DNA from: Tragulus kanchil | Taxonomy: Eukaryota > Chordata > Mammalia > Artiodactyla > Tragulidae | DNA length: 64,000 nt | Direction: 5' to 3' | NCBI GenBank assembly: GCA_022376925.1 | Contig: JAIOJX010000002.1 | Span: forward strand, 43,423,501-43,487,500 | In this document: piece by piece, positions 33,756 to 46,149 of the stretch | How positions within the stretch are numbered: position 1 is the first letter of the stretch | Layout of the letters: each line of letters opens with the position of its first letter | Position numbers and translations under genes: made by a program | Notes under the pieces: model-generated | What the model saw: the letters and a program-made list of their open reading frames with translations, nothing else | Told to the model about the DNA's origin: nothing | Database searches by the model: none

Positions 33756-34712
33756 ATTTTGCTCTCTTCTTTTCTCACCTTACATATTCTCCTGGTGGCC
33801 TCAGTCTTCTCTATGACTTTGACTACTGTTTCTATGTGAATATTCCCCAAATTTATATTTCCAGATTAGCTAACTTCTCTCCTGAGCTAATCAACATGCT
33901 GCTAGACACCACCTCGATCTCTCACATAATCTTCAACTTGTTCAAACTGAACTTCTCTCTTCCTCTTAGTATAGTTCTTATTTTGGTTAACAGTATCATT
34001 ATTTATTGCCTAGTGATTCCATACAGCTTTCCTTGTCACACCAATGACTAGTGAATACTGGTTTCTATTTGCTCAATTTCTCCTAAATTACTACTGCTAT
34101 TATTCAGATTCAAGTCATTATCATCTCACATATAGATCAAGGCAACCACCTCCTTCACCACCCTACCTTCTCTCTCTTTACCCTATTATTCTTTGTGCGG
34201 TAAGTATAAAAACCTAATCTAGTATTCTTCTATTGAAAGTCCTTCACTGTTTCCCTTTAAGATATGACTGAAATAAAAAGTTGCATAGCATAAAGAATTC
34301 TCAATAATCTGACTATAACTACTTCACATGTAGTCATATTTTAGCTATTATACTTGCTTCCTTTTTTAAGGCTCAGAGTGGACCTATTTTTTCCTTCCCT
34401 GGAAGTTCTCGTTATGTAGCTGGAAGAAAAAAATCTTTCTTCTCTCTTGATGGAATGATTAATATGTGAGACTCTAACTCCCAGTGCTTGTGTTTTTTAC
34501 CCTGCAGAGAAATCCCTGCATAGTGAAAAAGAAAAAAACAATATGCAAAACAAAAAAGAGATTAGAGACAAAGTTGGAGAAAGAGTCTTAAGAGAAGTTG
34601 TGTCTATGTATCCCATTGCCCTAAAGATTATTTTGCTTTTATGCAATCCAATTATTTAATTGAACAGGTTTTCCTCATATGTTTAAGTTCATTTGAGCTC
34701 AAATGAATATTG
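33756..34712. other. Unassigned DNA
   Basis: Nothing recognised. Includes the end of pair 10 and the start of pair 11. Confidence 0.5.
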
Positions 34713-34810
34713 GTATATATATATAATATATATATATATAATATAATATATATAATATGATGTATATATATATATATAATGATATATATATATAATGCTA
34801 ATATATATAA
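34713..34810. repeat. (AT)n/(ATATAATA)n tract, copy A
   Basis: Interrupted AT array with several taatata breaks. Confidence 0.93.
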
Positions 34811-35882
34811 TCACCATACATGTATTCAGTGTTTAACCATACAATACCACCTTAACACTCTCTCACTATATGTCACTATGTCTGCATACAGTATTTCTCT
34901 TCATTTTTTAAGTGGACGAACTTGAAGAATAATCCTTTAAGATTTTATTTTAACATCAAATCTCACTATGTTATTTCTTGACATCTTCAGATTAGACTAA
35001 GTACTATACTTTATCTCATCATAGATACAGAATTTATCATTTTATATTTGTGGTAAATTTTTTTCCTTGTTCATTTTTATGTCATTGATCATTAGAATAC
35101 CCAAAAAGAAAATTATCATTTACAGTGGAAACCCTCTTAGTATAGTTCTTATTTTGGTTAACAGTATCATTATTTATTGCCTAGTGATTCCATACAGCTT
35201 TCCTTGTCACACCAATGACTAGTGAATACTGGTTTCTATTTGCTCAATTTCTCCTAAATTACTACTGCTATTATTCAGATTCAAGTCATTATCATCTCAC
35301 ATATAGATCAAGGCAACCACCTCCTTCACCACCCTACCTTCTCTCTCTTTACCCTATTATTCTTTGTGCGGTAAGTATAAAAACCTAATCTAGTATTCTT
35401 CTATTGAAAGTCCTTCACTGTTTCCCTTTAAGATATGACTGAAATAAAAAGTTGCATAGCATAAAGAATTCTCAATAATCTGACTATAACTACTTCACAT
35501 GTAGTCATATTTTAGCTATTATACTTGCTTCCTTTTTTAAGGCTCAGAGTGGACCTATTTTTTCCTTCCCTGGAAGTTCTCGTTATGTAGCTGGAAGAAA
35601 AAAATCTTTCTTCTCTCTTGATGGAATGATTAATATGTGAGACTCTAACTCCCAGTGCTTGTGTTTTTTACCCTGCAGAGAAATCCCTGCATAGTGAAAA
35701 AGAAAAAAACAATATGCAAAACAAAAAAGAGATTAGAGACAAAGTTGGAGAAAGAGTCTTAAGAGAAGTTGTGTCTATGTATCCCATTGCCCTAAAGATT
35801 ATTTTGCTTTTATGCAATCCAATTATTTAATTGAACAGGTTTTCCTCATATGTTTAAGTTCATTTGAGCTCAAATGAATATT
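34811..35882. other. Unassigned AT-rich DNA
   Basis: Nothing recognised; contains the spacer and start of copy B of pair 11. Confidence 0.5.
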
Positions 35883-35884
35883 GG

Positions 35885-35915
<31 letters not shown>

Positions 35916-35976
35916 ATATATATAATATGATGTATATATATATATATAATGATATATATATATAATGCTAATATAT
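35883..35976. repeat. (AT)n tract, copy B
   Basis: Same tract as 34713-34810. The first AT block here is longer and uninterrupted. Confidence 0.93.
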
Positions 35977-36633
35977 ATAATCACCATACATGTATTCAGT
36001 GTTTAACCATACAATACCACCTTAACACTCTCTCACTATATGTCACTATGTCTGCATACAGTATTTCTCTTCATTTTTTAAGTGGACGAACTTGAAGAAT
36101 AATCCTTTAAGATTTTATTTTAACATCAAATCTCACTATGTTATTTCTTGACATCTTCAGATTAGACTAAGTACTATACTTTATCTCATCATAGATACAG
36201 AATTTATCATTTTATATTTGTGGTAAATTTTTTTCCTTGTTCATTTTTATGTCATTGATCATAGTGTCTCAGGTAAAGTACCCAATTAATATTTATTAAA
36301 TGGATGACTTTAAAATTCATGCATACTATTTTGAATAGGGATTACTTTTGTGCTCAGGTGGAAGACTTATTAATTTGTTTATGGAAGTACTTGCAAAAAA
36401 TCTCCATATTCTCACTTTATTTATACACTATAGGGACAAAGAAAGGAATAAATGCTATTGTTTCTATTTTATAGAAGGTGTAACTAAGTCAATTTATAGT
36501 ATTTAGTAAAAATGCAAGTTAATAAATGGGAATAGCCAAAAGGAGATCACCTTTATAATATGGGTTAGACTGATATTAACAAGAAGTAATCCAGTGGAGA
36601 CTAAGCCAAGTCTTGAGGGAAAAATTTTAGAGT
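35977..36633. other. Unassigned DNA
   Basis: No recognised repeat. Includes the first target-site duplication half for the next element at 36634-36648. Confidence 0.5.
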
Positions 36634-36648
36634 AAATACCCATTTATC

Positions 36649-37252
36649 TAAAAACTGAAAGAAGCACCTGTACCCCAATGTTCATTGCAGCTCTCTATAC
36701 AATAGCCAAAACATGGAAGCAACCTAGATGTCCATCGACAAATGAATGGATCCAGAAGCTCTGGTACATATATACAATGGAATACTACTCAGCTGTTTAA
36801 AGAAATGCAGAAGACTCAATCCTAATGAAGTGGCTGGCTCTAGAACCTATCATAAAAAGTGAAGTAAGTCAAAAAGAGAAAGACAAATACAGTATACTAA
36901 CACACATATATGGAATCTAGTAGGACGGTCTTGATATCACACACAGGGAACTCATGAAAAAAAAAAAGACAGAGCATAGACATAGGGACATCGTGGTGAA
37001 TAAATAGGGAGGGGGAAGCATGGAGGAAGTAACAAGGAAACCTATAGTGTTATGTGTGGAAAAGATAGCTAGTGTCACAGTGCTAAGGGAATAGGAGTGC
37101 TTACAATGGCTTGGGGCAAAGGTCTGGAGGGGTGGGATGGGGGGATCTGGGTGGGTGGGGACCATGGATATGCATATGACTGATCTGGGAACATACATGT
37201 ATGTGAACAACAAAACTCTGTAAAACCTTTAAAATAAAGAATAATAAAAAAA
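36649..37252 (+). mobile_element. Young 5'-truncated L1 (ORF2 end and 3' UTR)
   Basis: Begins taaaaactgaaagaagcacc, passes gcagctctctatacaatagc, tggaatactactcagctgtt and gacagagcatagacataggg, and ends in aataaagaataataaaaaaa. A perfect 15-base direct repeat aaatacccatttatc lies at 36634-36648 and 37253-37267. The 98-codon antisense frame inside has no meaning. Confidence 0.95.
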
Positions 37253-37267
37253 AAATACCCATTTATC

Positions 37268-37741
37268 AGTTTCAGTTCTGGTATGTGTAATCACCTGAGT
37301 CAAGCCTCATATTCATTTTTCAAAGATTAATATGTAAATTGATGTACAAAATTTTTCATCAATATACAATACAAATTGTTCATAGAAAGCTCTGTAACCT
37401 TGCAATTTAAGTCAGTTTTCTAATATTCAAAACAAAACTCTAAGTCAGTTTGTATGAAAGTGCACAGACAGTCTCTGCATTTCACTTTCAAATTATGTTG
37501 TATTGTTCCCTTCAACCTACCTACAAAAGTAATTTTAGTAATTACTAAATAACAATTTCATGTTACTTTATTTTTCTTAAGATAAACAGATCTCCAAATT
37601 GGTTAATAGATGTACATAATCCTATCCACTTAGATTAATATCAAATAATTTCAAACAACATTTTAATTCTAATAAAACATATATGTATGTATATATTCAA
37701 AAATCTTTTATACTTTTATAATATTGGTCTCTGTCTTATCT
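37268..37741. other. Unassigned AT-rich DNA
   Basis: Nothing recognised. Confidence 0.5.
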
Positions 37742-38073
37742 CAGGGTGGTATAACAAAAATAAATACTGGATGGCTTATAAACAACAGAAATTTATTTCT
37801 CATAGTTCTGGAGGTGGGAATTCCATGATCAAGGCTGACAGATTTGATGTTTGGTTTATAGATGACCATCTTCTCACTGTATCCTCATGTGGCAGTAAAG
37901 GAGCAAGAGAACTCCATGAGGTCGCTTTTATAAGGGCACTTATTCCATTTATGAGGACTCCATCCCCATGACCTAATTACCTTCCAAGGACCCCACCACC
38001 TAATACCATCCCCTTGGGAGTTAGGCTTCAGCATATGAATTTGGGGAAGCATAAACATTCAGTCCTCAGCAAT
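37742..38073 (-). mobile_element. MLT1-type LTR (ERVL-MaLR), antisense (copy A)
   Basis: Hallmarks in complement order: ggatggcttataaacaacag, aatttatttctcatagttct, tttataagggcacttattcc, gacctaattaccttccaagg, gcatatgaatttggggaagc, aacattcagtcctcagc. Solitary LTR with no retroviral genes. The 94-codon frame across it is chance. Confidence 0.85.
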
Positions 38074-38816
38074 TTCTGATCTGTAATTTACTGAGAAAGC
38101 TACATTAAACTCTCCCACCTATATATGGATTGCTGAATGGATTTTGTAATTCTGTCAATTTTAAATTTGTGCTTTATCACCACTCAGTTTATCTCCCCTA
38201 AAGGACTCATTGCTAAGGAATTTTAGATAGAAAAATAAAACATGACATAAAAATAGCATGAGATAAAACTGACCCTCATACTTATCCCTTGCAAAATCAA
38301 ATTAAGCCCTCCATACTTGATCTGGTTATTGAAATGGATGGCAGTTAATCCCATATATGGATGACACTGTAAATAAATTTGGGCTTCTTAATGACAAGAT
38401 GGGGAAATTTATATATTTCCTTAATCTCTTTTTCTGATATTTTTATAACTTAATCTTCTGTATTTGGGTCAACACAGTTGGGAAGGGACAAAGGTCCCCC
38501 AAAATAAAACAGAAAGTTATAAGGTGATTGTGAGTCTTTGTGGACTAATTGGAATCCTTACTTTTTAAGAAAAAAATATTTTTACCCACATTTTTCAATT
38601 TGAAACAATGGAACTGAATGAAAAGATTTTTGACTTTTTATGTCTCCAGATAATTGTTCCTTTTATACTTATAGTGACCATCTTTCTGCCTAGCAGTGAA
38701 CCATTTATCATCATAATAGCATATGATTATTTAGTCCTTATAAAACAAAAATAAATACTGTATGTATATATTCAAAAATCTTTTATACTTTTATAATATT
38801 GGTCTCTGTCTTATCT
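38074..38816. other. Unassigned DNA
   Basis: Nothing recognised; includes the pair 12 junction. Confidence 0.5.
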
Positions 38817-39149
38817 CAGGGTGGTATAACAAAATAAATACTGGATGGCTTATAAACAACAGAAATTTATTTCTCATAGTTCTGGAGGTGGGAATTCCAT
38901 GATCAAGGCTGACAGATTTGATGTTTGGTTTATAGATGACCATCTTCTCACTGTATCCTCATGTGGCAGTAAAGGAGCAAGAGAACTCCATGAGGTCGCT
39001 TTTATAAGGGCACTTATTCCATTTATGAGGACTCCATCCCCATGACCTAATTACCTTCCAAGGACCCCACCACCTAATACCATCCCCTTGGGAGTTAGGC
39101 TTCAGCATATGAATTTGGGGAAGCATAAACATTCAGTCCTCAGCAATTT
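38817..39149 (-). mobile_element. MLT1-type LTR, second copy via pair 12
   Basis: Second copy of 37742-38073, with one A-run difference (aacaaaataaa versus aacaaaaataaa). Confidence 0.85.
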
Positions 39150-39828
39150 CTGATCTGTAATTTACTGAGAAAGCTACATTAAACTCTCCCACCTATATAT
39201 GGATTGCTGAATGGATTTTGTAATTCTGTCAATTTTAAATTTGTGCTTTATCACCACTCAGTTTATCTCCCCTAAAGGACTCATTGCTAAGGAATTTTAG
39301 ATAGAAAAATAAAACATGACATAAAAATAGCATGAGATAAAACTGACCCTCATACTTATCCCTTGCAAAATCAAATTAAGCCCTCCATACTTGATCTGGT
39401 TATTGAAATGGATGGCAGTTAATCCCATATATGGATGACACTCGTAAATAAATTTGGGCTTCTTAATGACAAGATGGGGAAATTTATATATTTCCTTAAT
39501 CTCTTTTTCTGATATTTTTATAACTTAATCTTCTGTATTTGGGTCAACACAGTTGGGAAGGGACAAAGGTCCCCCAAAATAAAACAGAAAGTTATAAGGT
39601 GATTGTGAGTCTTTGTGGACTAATTGGAATCCTTACTTTTTAAGAAAAAAATATTTTTACCCACATTTTTTCAATTTGAAACAATGGAACTGAATGAAAA
39701 GATTTTTGACTTTTTATGTCTCCAGATAATTGTTCCTTTTATACTTATAGTGACCATCTTTCTGCCTAGCAGTGAACCATTTATCATCATAATAGCATAT
39801 GATTATTTAGTCCTTACTGTTGCTAGAT
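39150..39828. other. Unassigned DNA
   Basis: Second copy of 38074-38740 plus the start of unique sequence. The 75-codon plus frame at 39624-39851 is chance. Confidence 0.5.
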
Positions 39829-40033
39829 GGGCTTCCTTGGCTCAGTTGTAAAGAATCTGTCTGCAGTGTAGGAGATGTGGGTTTGATCCCCGGTCAAAAT
39901 GATCCCCTGAAGAAGAAAATGGCAACCCACACCAGTATTTTTGCCTAGGAAATCTCATGGACAGAGATCACTGGTGGGCTATAGGTCATAGGGTAGCAGA
40001 GTCTAACATGAGTTACTGACTAAATCAACTGCC
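39829..40033 (+). mobile_element. Bov-tA/ART2-type SINE (copy A)
   Basis: gggcttccttggctcagttg, aagaatctgtctgcagtgta, ggtttgatcc, gatcccctgaagaagaaaat and accagtatttttgcctagg occur in family order. Confidence 0.9.
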
Positions 40034-40311
40034 ATATATATTCAGATTTACAGATATTTTTTAGTGTGGTAATGCAATGCAGTGCTAAGTTTGATGGAAT
40101 CATAATGGAAACTTTTCTTCATTGAATTACAAAAAAGCTATGAATCAAATTAGTTCTTTCATTCATCTCTATTCAGCACCATTGTATCTCTTTTCCTTTT
40201 TTATTTATTTATTTTTATTTTGAAAGTTTTAGCCAAGTATCTACGATGTCTGATATTGATCCCATAGCTGGAGATAACCATTTAAATCAATGAACTCTGA
40301 TTTTTTCCTAT
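40034..40311. other. Unassigned DNA
   Basis: Nothing recognised apart from a T/TTTA-rich run near 40195-40220. Confidence 0.5.
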
Positions 40312-40510
40312 TGTTGTTCTTTAGTCACTAAGTCATGTCCAACTATTTGCAATCTCATGGACTGCAGCACTCCAGGCTTTCCTGTCCATTGCTGTTTCCT
40401 TGAATTGTTTCAAATTCATGTCCATTGAGTGGGTGATACCCCTCAATGGATCACTATCCTTGCTGCTCCCTTTTTCTTTTCCTATTCCTATAGGAAAGAT
40501 GAAAATCTTT
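40312..40510 (-). mobile_element. Bov-A/BovB 3' tail, antisense (copy A)
   Basis: tgttgttctttagtcactaa, ctatttgcaatctcatggac, tgcagcactccaggctttcc and aattcatgtccattgagtgg are the BovB 3' complement. Possible relic frame on the minus strand (81 codons). Confidence 0.8.
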
Positions 40511-40599
40511 GGGAAATCACTTACAGAGCATAACATTGAATGGAGACATTTTCCCTTTAGACCATCCTTTCCTCCCACTACAATTTCCCATATATGGGC

Positions 40600-40981
40600 T
40601 AAATAAATTTGGGCTTCTTAATGACAAGATGGGGAAATTTATATATTTCCTTAATCTCTTTTTCTGATATTTTTATAACTTAATCTTCTGTATTTGGGTC
40701 AACACAGTTGGAAGGGACAAAGGTCCCCAAAATAAAACAGAAAGTTATAAGGTGATTGTGAGTCTTTGTGGACTAATTGGAATCCTTACTTTTTAAGAAA
40801 AAAATATTTTTACCCACATTTTTTCAATTTGAAACAATGGAACTGAATGAAAAGATTTTTGACTTTTTATGTCTCCAGATAATTGTTCCTTTTATACTTA
40901 TAGTGACCATCTTTCTGCCTAGCAGTGAACCATTTATCATCATAATAGCATATGATTATTTAGTCCTTACTGTTGCTAGAT
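40600..40981. other. Second copy of unassigned 39445-39828
   Basis: Duplicate via pair 13. Confidence 0.6.
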
Positions 40982-41186
40982 GGGCTTCCTTGGCTCAGTT
41001 GTAAAGAATCTGTCTGCAGTGTAGGAGATGTGGGTTTGATCCCTGGTCAAAATGATCCCCTGAAGAAGAAAATGGCAACCCACACCAGTATTTTTGCCTA
41101 GGAAATCTCATGGACAGAGATCACTGGTGGGCTATAGGTCATAGGGTAGCAGAGTCTAACATGAGTTACTGACTAAATCAACTGCC
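40982..41186 (+). mobile_element. Bov-tA/ART2-type SINE, second copy via pair 13
   Basis: Second copy of 39829-40033 with one C/T difference near 41043. Confidence 0.9.
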
Positions 41187-41464
41187 ATATATATTCAGAT
41201 TTACAGATATTTTTTAGTGTGGTAATGCAATGCAGTGCTAAGTTTGATGGAATCATAATGGAAACTTTTCTTCATTGAATTACAAAAAAGCTATGAATCA
41301 AATTAGTTCTTTCATTCATCTCTATTCAGCACCATTGTATCTCTTTTCCTTTTTTATTTATTTATTTTTATTTTGAAAGTTTTAGCCAAGTATCTACGAT
41401 GTCTGATATTGATCCCATAGCTGGAGATAACCATTTAAATCAATGAACTCTGATTTTTTCCTAT

Positions 41465-41663
41465 TGTTGTTCTTTAGTCACTAAGTCATGTCCAACTATT
41501 TGCAATCTCATGGACTGCAGCACTCCAGGCTTTCCTGTCCATTGCTGTTTCCTTGAATTGTTTCAAATTCATGTCCATTGAGTGGGTGATACCCCTCAAT
41601 GGATCACTATCCTTGCTGCTCCCTTTTTCTTTTCCTATTCCTATAGGAAAGATGAAAATCTTT
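41465..41663 (-). mobile_element. Bov-A/BovB 3' tail, second copy via pair 13
   Basis: Second copy of 40312-40510. Confidence 0.8.
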
Positions 41664-44446
41664 GGGAAATCACTTACAGAGCATAACATTGAATGGAGAC
41701 ATTTTCCCTTTAGACCATCCTTTCCTCCCACTACAATTTCTCAAAGAAAAGTTATGACAGAACTGACTGTTAAGCTTTTTGAACTGGGCCACCACAGTGG
41801 TTTTTCTTTTCTTTTTTTATCATTTTTCTTTTCTTTGTATCTCTTTCTTTTTGAGTGTGTGTGAAATGCCAGTGAACTAAAGAGAGGTGAATTGAGCTTG
41901 TCTTCTTCCTAACTTTATATTCTTGGCTTTGACCAACTACTTCTATTTTTCCCTTTTAGAAAGTGCTGGTGGAGTAAATGAAGAATAGTAAACCAAATTT
42001 CAAAACTCTCCAGAAGAGTTCAGGAACAGAACTCTTTGTCTTTAACACTTTCCAGCAGTAATGAAAGCACATAAGATAACTGGTAGTAATTTTGTATTAG
42101 AAGTGCTCATCGAGTATTCCACTCAAACTATTATGCTATAAATCATGCAAATTGTTACACAGATCCTGAAAACAGAAAAAAAGACATTGTTTTTGTATTA
42201 ACTATATCTAAAATTCTTGATTGACATATTATTTATTCTTAGAGATTATTGCTGACAGCTGCACAAAGTAAACATGCAATAATTATATGAGTAATAACAA
42301 TTACTATTACTATTATTAGTAATAACTATATGATTTTTGATTAAATATAGGAGTTGTATCCACTTTTATATGAAAAGTCATTTTTACCTGAATCTTAATC
42401 ACAGAGCAATATTATTATTTTTTATTATAATTATTACTACCTATAAAACTTCTTTAATTTGTCCATCATTGTAATATGCATATACTGTTAGGTTTTTTGC
42501 TGTGATAATAAAATATTCCAGAAGTCTTAAACAATTTCTTAGGAACCAAGTGTATAAATTAGTTGATCACAAAGCAATTGTTATCAATGCTTAATTTAAT
42601 AAAAGACCAATATTTTGTTAATAGTAATGTTGATTTTGTTGCAAAGTAAACGTTATCTTAAATTATAATAAAAAATTCAAAAAAAATTAAAAAAAAAATC
42701 CTCCAAATTTAATCATCCAGAAAGACATATTTTTAGTTTGCTACAATAGTTAGCAGTCAATTTTGAAATTAGAAGTTTCTGTATTTATTCCTTTCAAAAA
42801 AGTAAATTTTTAAAACTTAGCTTTATTAATATAGATACTTGACTAATTTTGACTGTCAAATCCAGTTTATAATGAATATAATGAATAATAGCTTTTGAAT
42901 TTTTAAATATTTAGGGTGGTCCTAGATGGCAAGAGTGTGTCAGTATTTATGAACCTCATATTAATGTGACTCGGATAAGGCACAATATGCAGCAACGACC
43001 CATGCCTAGCAAAATAGCAACCTGCAATTTTTGAAAGCTGGACAATAAAAAATTGACAAAGACTGAAAATAAGCTTGAAGTCTATAGTCTATGGATCTGA
43101 AGAAGCCTCTGTTTTGTCTATCTCACAATCAATTGTGATTAAACTTTAATAGTGGATATTAGAAGGATAGGATGTGGATCAAAGAAAACATTATTTTATT
43201 GTAAAATGGAATCAGTAGAAGCCAGGACACCTATTGGAATAAGTATTTAGTTTCAAAGTAGTTAACACTGGTGTATTAGAAGTGCTCATCTTTCCAAAAC
43301 TATTATGCTATAAATCATGCAAATTGTTACACAGATCCTGAAAACAGAAAAAAAGACATTGTTTTTGTATTAACTATATCTAAAATTCTTGATTGACATA
43401 TTATTTATTCTTAGAGATTATTGCTGACAGCTGCACAAAGTAAACATGCAATAATTATATGAGTAATAACAATTACTATTACTATTATTAGTAATAACTA
43501 TATGATTTTTGATTAAATATAGGAGTTGTATCCACTTTTATATGAAAAGTCATTTTTACCTGAATCTTAATCACAGAGCAATATTATTATTTTTTATTAT
43601 AATTATTACTACCTATAAAACTTCTTTAATTTGTCCATCATTGTAATATGCATATACTGTTAGGTTTTTTGCTGTGATAATAAAATATTCCAGAAGTCTT
43701 AAACAATTTCTTAGGAACCAAGTGTATAAATTAGTTGATCACAAAGCAATTGTTATCAATGCTTAATTTAATAAAAGACCAATATTTTGTTAATAGTAAT
43801 GTTGATTTTGTTGCAAAGTAAACGTTATCTTAAATTAGATATAAAAAAATAAAAAATTAAAAAAAAAATCCTCCAAATTTAATCATCCAGAAAGACATAT
43901 TTTTAGTTTGCTACAATAGTTAGCAGTCAATTTTGAAATTAGAAGTTTCTGTATTTATTCCTTTCAAAAAAGTAAATTTTTAAAACTTAGCTTTATTAAT
44001 ATAGATACTTGACTAATTTTGACTGTCAAATCCAGTTTATAATGAATATAATGAATAATAGCTTTTGAATTTTTAAATATTTAGGGTGGTCCTAGATGGC
44101 AAGAGTGTGTCAGTATTTATGAACCTCATATTAATGTGACTCGGATAAGGCACAATATGCAGCAACGACCCATGCCTAGCAAAATAGCAACCTGCAATTT
44201 TTGAAAGCTGGACAATAAAAAATTGACAAAGACTGAAAATAAGCTTGAAGTCTATAGTCTATGGATCTGAAGAAGCCTCTGTTTTGTCTATCTCACAATC
44301 AATTGTGATTAAACTTTAATAGTGGATATTAGAAGGATAGGATGTGGATCAAAGAAAACATTATTTTATTGTAAAATGGAATCAGTAGAAGCCAGGACAC
44401 CTATTGGAATAAGTATTTAGTTTCAAAGTAGTTAACACTGGTGTTC
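41664..44446. other. Unassigned AT-rich DNA, mostly duplicated
   Basis: No transposon, frame or RNA recognised. 42093-44444 is tandem pair 14, so the distinct content is about 1.5 kb. Confidence 0.5.
42093..44444. repeat. Tandem near-identical pair 14 (about 1.18 kb unit)
   Basis: Copy A about 42093-43271, copy B about 43272-44444, head to tail. Differences lie near the start of copy B (cgagtattccactcaaac versus tttccaaaac) and in an A-rich run (42660-42690 versus 43838-43865). Confidence 0.92.
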
Positions 44447-44774
44447 TGTTATAGCAATTTTATTTTGACTGACCAAATGGTGCATGAAAATGCAGTTATC
44501 TCATCTGATGGATGTGGTATTGTACAAAGGTGTAACACTATGTGCTTTCTTAATGAATAATTGAATTTGCATTTTTCCCCAGAGAATAACTATATACCAC
44601 ATTTTTCAACTAATTTGCTAGCTTGCAAATTACCAACTAGATCACAACATAAAAATGATTATTATCAAATAAGAAGTATTCTGTAGAAGTGATTGCATAA
44701 TAATTGTTAGATAGAATTTGGTCAGCAATTTGAGAAGATGGTGTCATGGGGTGGTTTGTGAAAGTAACTAAGAG

Positions 44775-45000
44775 ACTGCTATGAACTGAATAGTGTCTTC
44801 CCAAAATTCATGTATGTAAGTACTAATCCCTAATATGGCTGTACTTGGAGACAGGATCTTTAAGAAGGTAATTAAGATTAAATAAGGTCTTATGGATGGG
44901 TCCCTAGTCCAATAAGACTGTGTTCTTAAAAGAAGAGACTCCAAGAGTGTACATTCACAAAGGAAAATGTATGTGAACACACAGTTAGGGAAGATGCAGT
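44775..45000 (+). mobile_element. MLT1-like LTR (ERVL-MaLR), sense (copy A)
   Basis: Starts actgctatgaactgaatagt, with aaaattcatgtatgtaagta, ttaagaaggtaattaagatt and ggtctt(a)tggatgggtcc-type order and a diverged 3' part. Same LTR group as 37742, opposite strand. No internal retroviral sequence. Confidence 0.72.
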
Positions 45001-45923
45001 GTCATCAGCTTTTGGAATTTGCTATGCTAGTCATCTTGTGATCCTCTGGAATTTCAATTCCATACAGTGTAGTTGGGTTTCCTACCATATACTGCTGAGA
45101 ATTTTCATATTGCCAATAAACAGAGAAGGATTATTTATTTATTTATTGCAGCTGACCAATAGTCACTGGCTTAAAGATAGGAAAAGCATTTCTCATATCT
45201 TATTAAATAGATATTTGATTCAACCAGTCTGGATCAGCCAACAGGTAGGAATCCACTGAAGGCAAGTAAGTGTGGGAGTCACACACACTAAACCCTCTCA
45301 GAATAGCAACCCATACTTCTTGTGGCCTACACCTCTCATGCCTCTGTATGACAACAGTTCAAAGGAAATAATACCTATTAACTCTAGGAGATGTGACATC
45401 TGTAGCGGGTATCTCCCTTATGATGCTATCGCATTCAGCCACTAAATAGTAGGAAAGCAACACTGTTACCAAACCAATACCCAGGCACAGTAAAGCCAAT
45501 CTCCTGACACTGGGTGCAGTGAAGGAAAGTGCAGTGTTTACTGAAACGTGCCAAGCAAGGAATCTTTGGGAAATAGAATTATCTGAACACTTTCATGTTA
45601 TAGCAATTTTATTTTGACTGACCAAATGGTGCATGAAAATGCAGTTATCTCATCTGATGGATGTGGTATTGTACAAAGGTGTAACACTATGTGCTTTCTT
45701 AATGAATAATTGAATTTGCATTTTTCCCCAGAGAATAACTATATACCACATTTTTCAACTAATTTGCTAGCTTGCAAATTACCAACTAGATCACAACATA
45801 AAAATGATTATTATCAAATAAGAAGTATTCTGTAGAAGTGATTGCATAATAATTGTTAGATAGAATTTGGTCAGCAATTTGAGAAGATGGTGTCATGGGG
45901 TGGTTTGTGAAAGTAACTAAGAG
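45001..45923. other. Unassigned DNA
   Basis: A short (ATTT)n at about 45128-45147, otherwise nothing recognised. Contains the pair 15 junction. Confidence 0.5.
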
Positions 45924-46149
45924 ACTGCTATGAACTGAATAGTGTCTTCCCAAAATTCATGTATGTAAGTACTAATCCCTAATATGGCTGTACTTGGAGA
46001 CAGGATCTTTAAGAAGGTAATTAAGATTAAATAAGGTCTTATGGATGGGTCCCTAGTCCAATAAGACTGTGTTCTTAAAAGAAGAGACTCCAAGAGTGTA
46101 CATTCACAAAGGAAAATGTATGTGAACACACAGTTAGGGAAGATGCAGT
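45924..46149 (+). mobile_element. MLT1-like LTR, second copy via pair 15
   Basis: Second copy of 44775-45000. Confidence 0.72.

Larger units (their letters stand above)
32159..34313. repeat. Tandem near-identical pair 10 (1,061-bp unit)
   Basis: Copy A 32159-33219, copy B 33253-34313, with a 33-base spacer that looks like a degraded copy of cctttaagatatgactg and what follows it. Small run differences: cttccctctt versus cttcctctt, and tttccttt versus tttcccttt. With pair 9 this gives three copies of about 31053-31429. Confidence 0.93.
33962..36262. repeat. Tandem near-identical pair 11 (about 1.13 kb unit)
   Basis: Copy A 33962-35092, copy B 35133-36262, with a 40-base spacer. The clearest difference is the AT-rich tract (start and interruption pattern near 34714 versus 35884). 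The cctcttagtatagttc segment also occurs near 32870, making three copies of about 350 bases. Confidence 0.93.
37686..39816. repeat. Tandem near-identical pair 12 (about 1.06 kb unit)
   Basis: Copy A 37686-38740, copy B 38761-39816, with a 20-base spacer. The spacer taaaacaaaaataaatactg resembles ataacaaaaataaatactg near 37751. Small A- and T-run differences occur elsewhere. Overlaps pair 13. Confidence 0.93.
39445..41740. repeat. Tandem near-identical pair 13 (about 1.14 kb unit)
   Basis: Copy A about 39445-40588, copy B about 40600-41740. The 11 bases between (ccatatatggg-like) echo 39424-39434. Single-base differences are ttgggaagg/ttggaagg, ccccaaaat/cccaaaat and ccccgg/ccctgg. The 5' part occurs three times in all (also 38380-38740). 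Confidence 0.92.
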
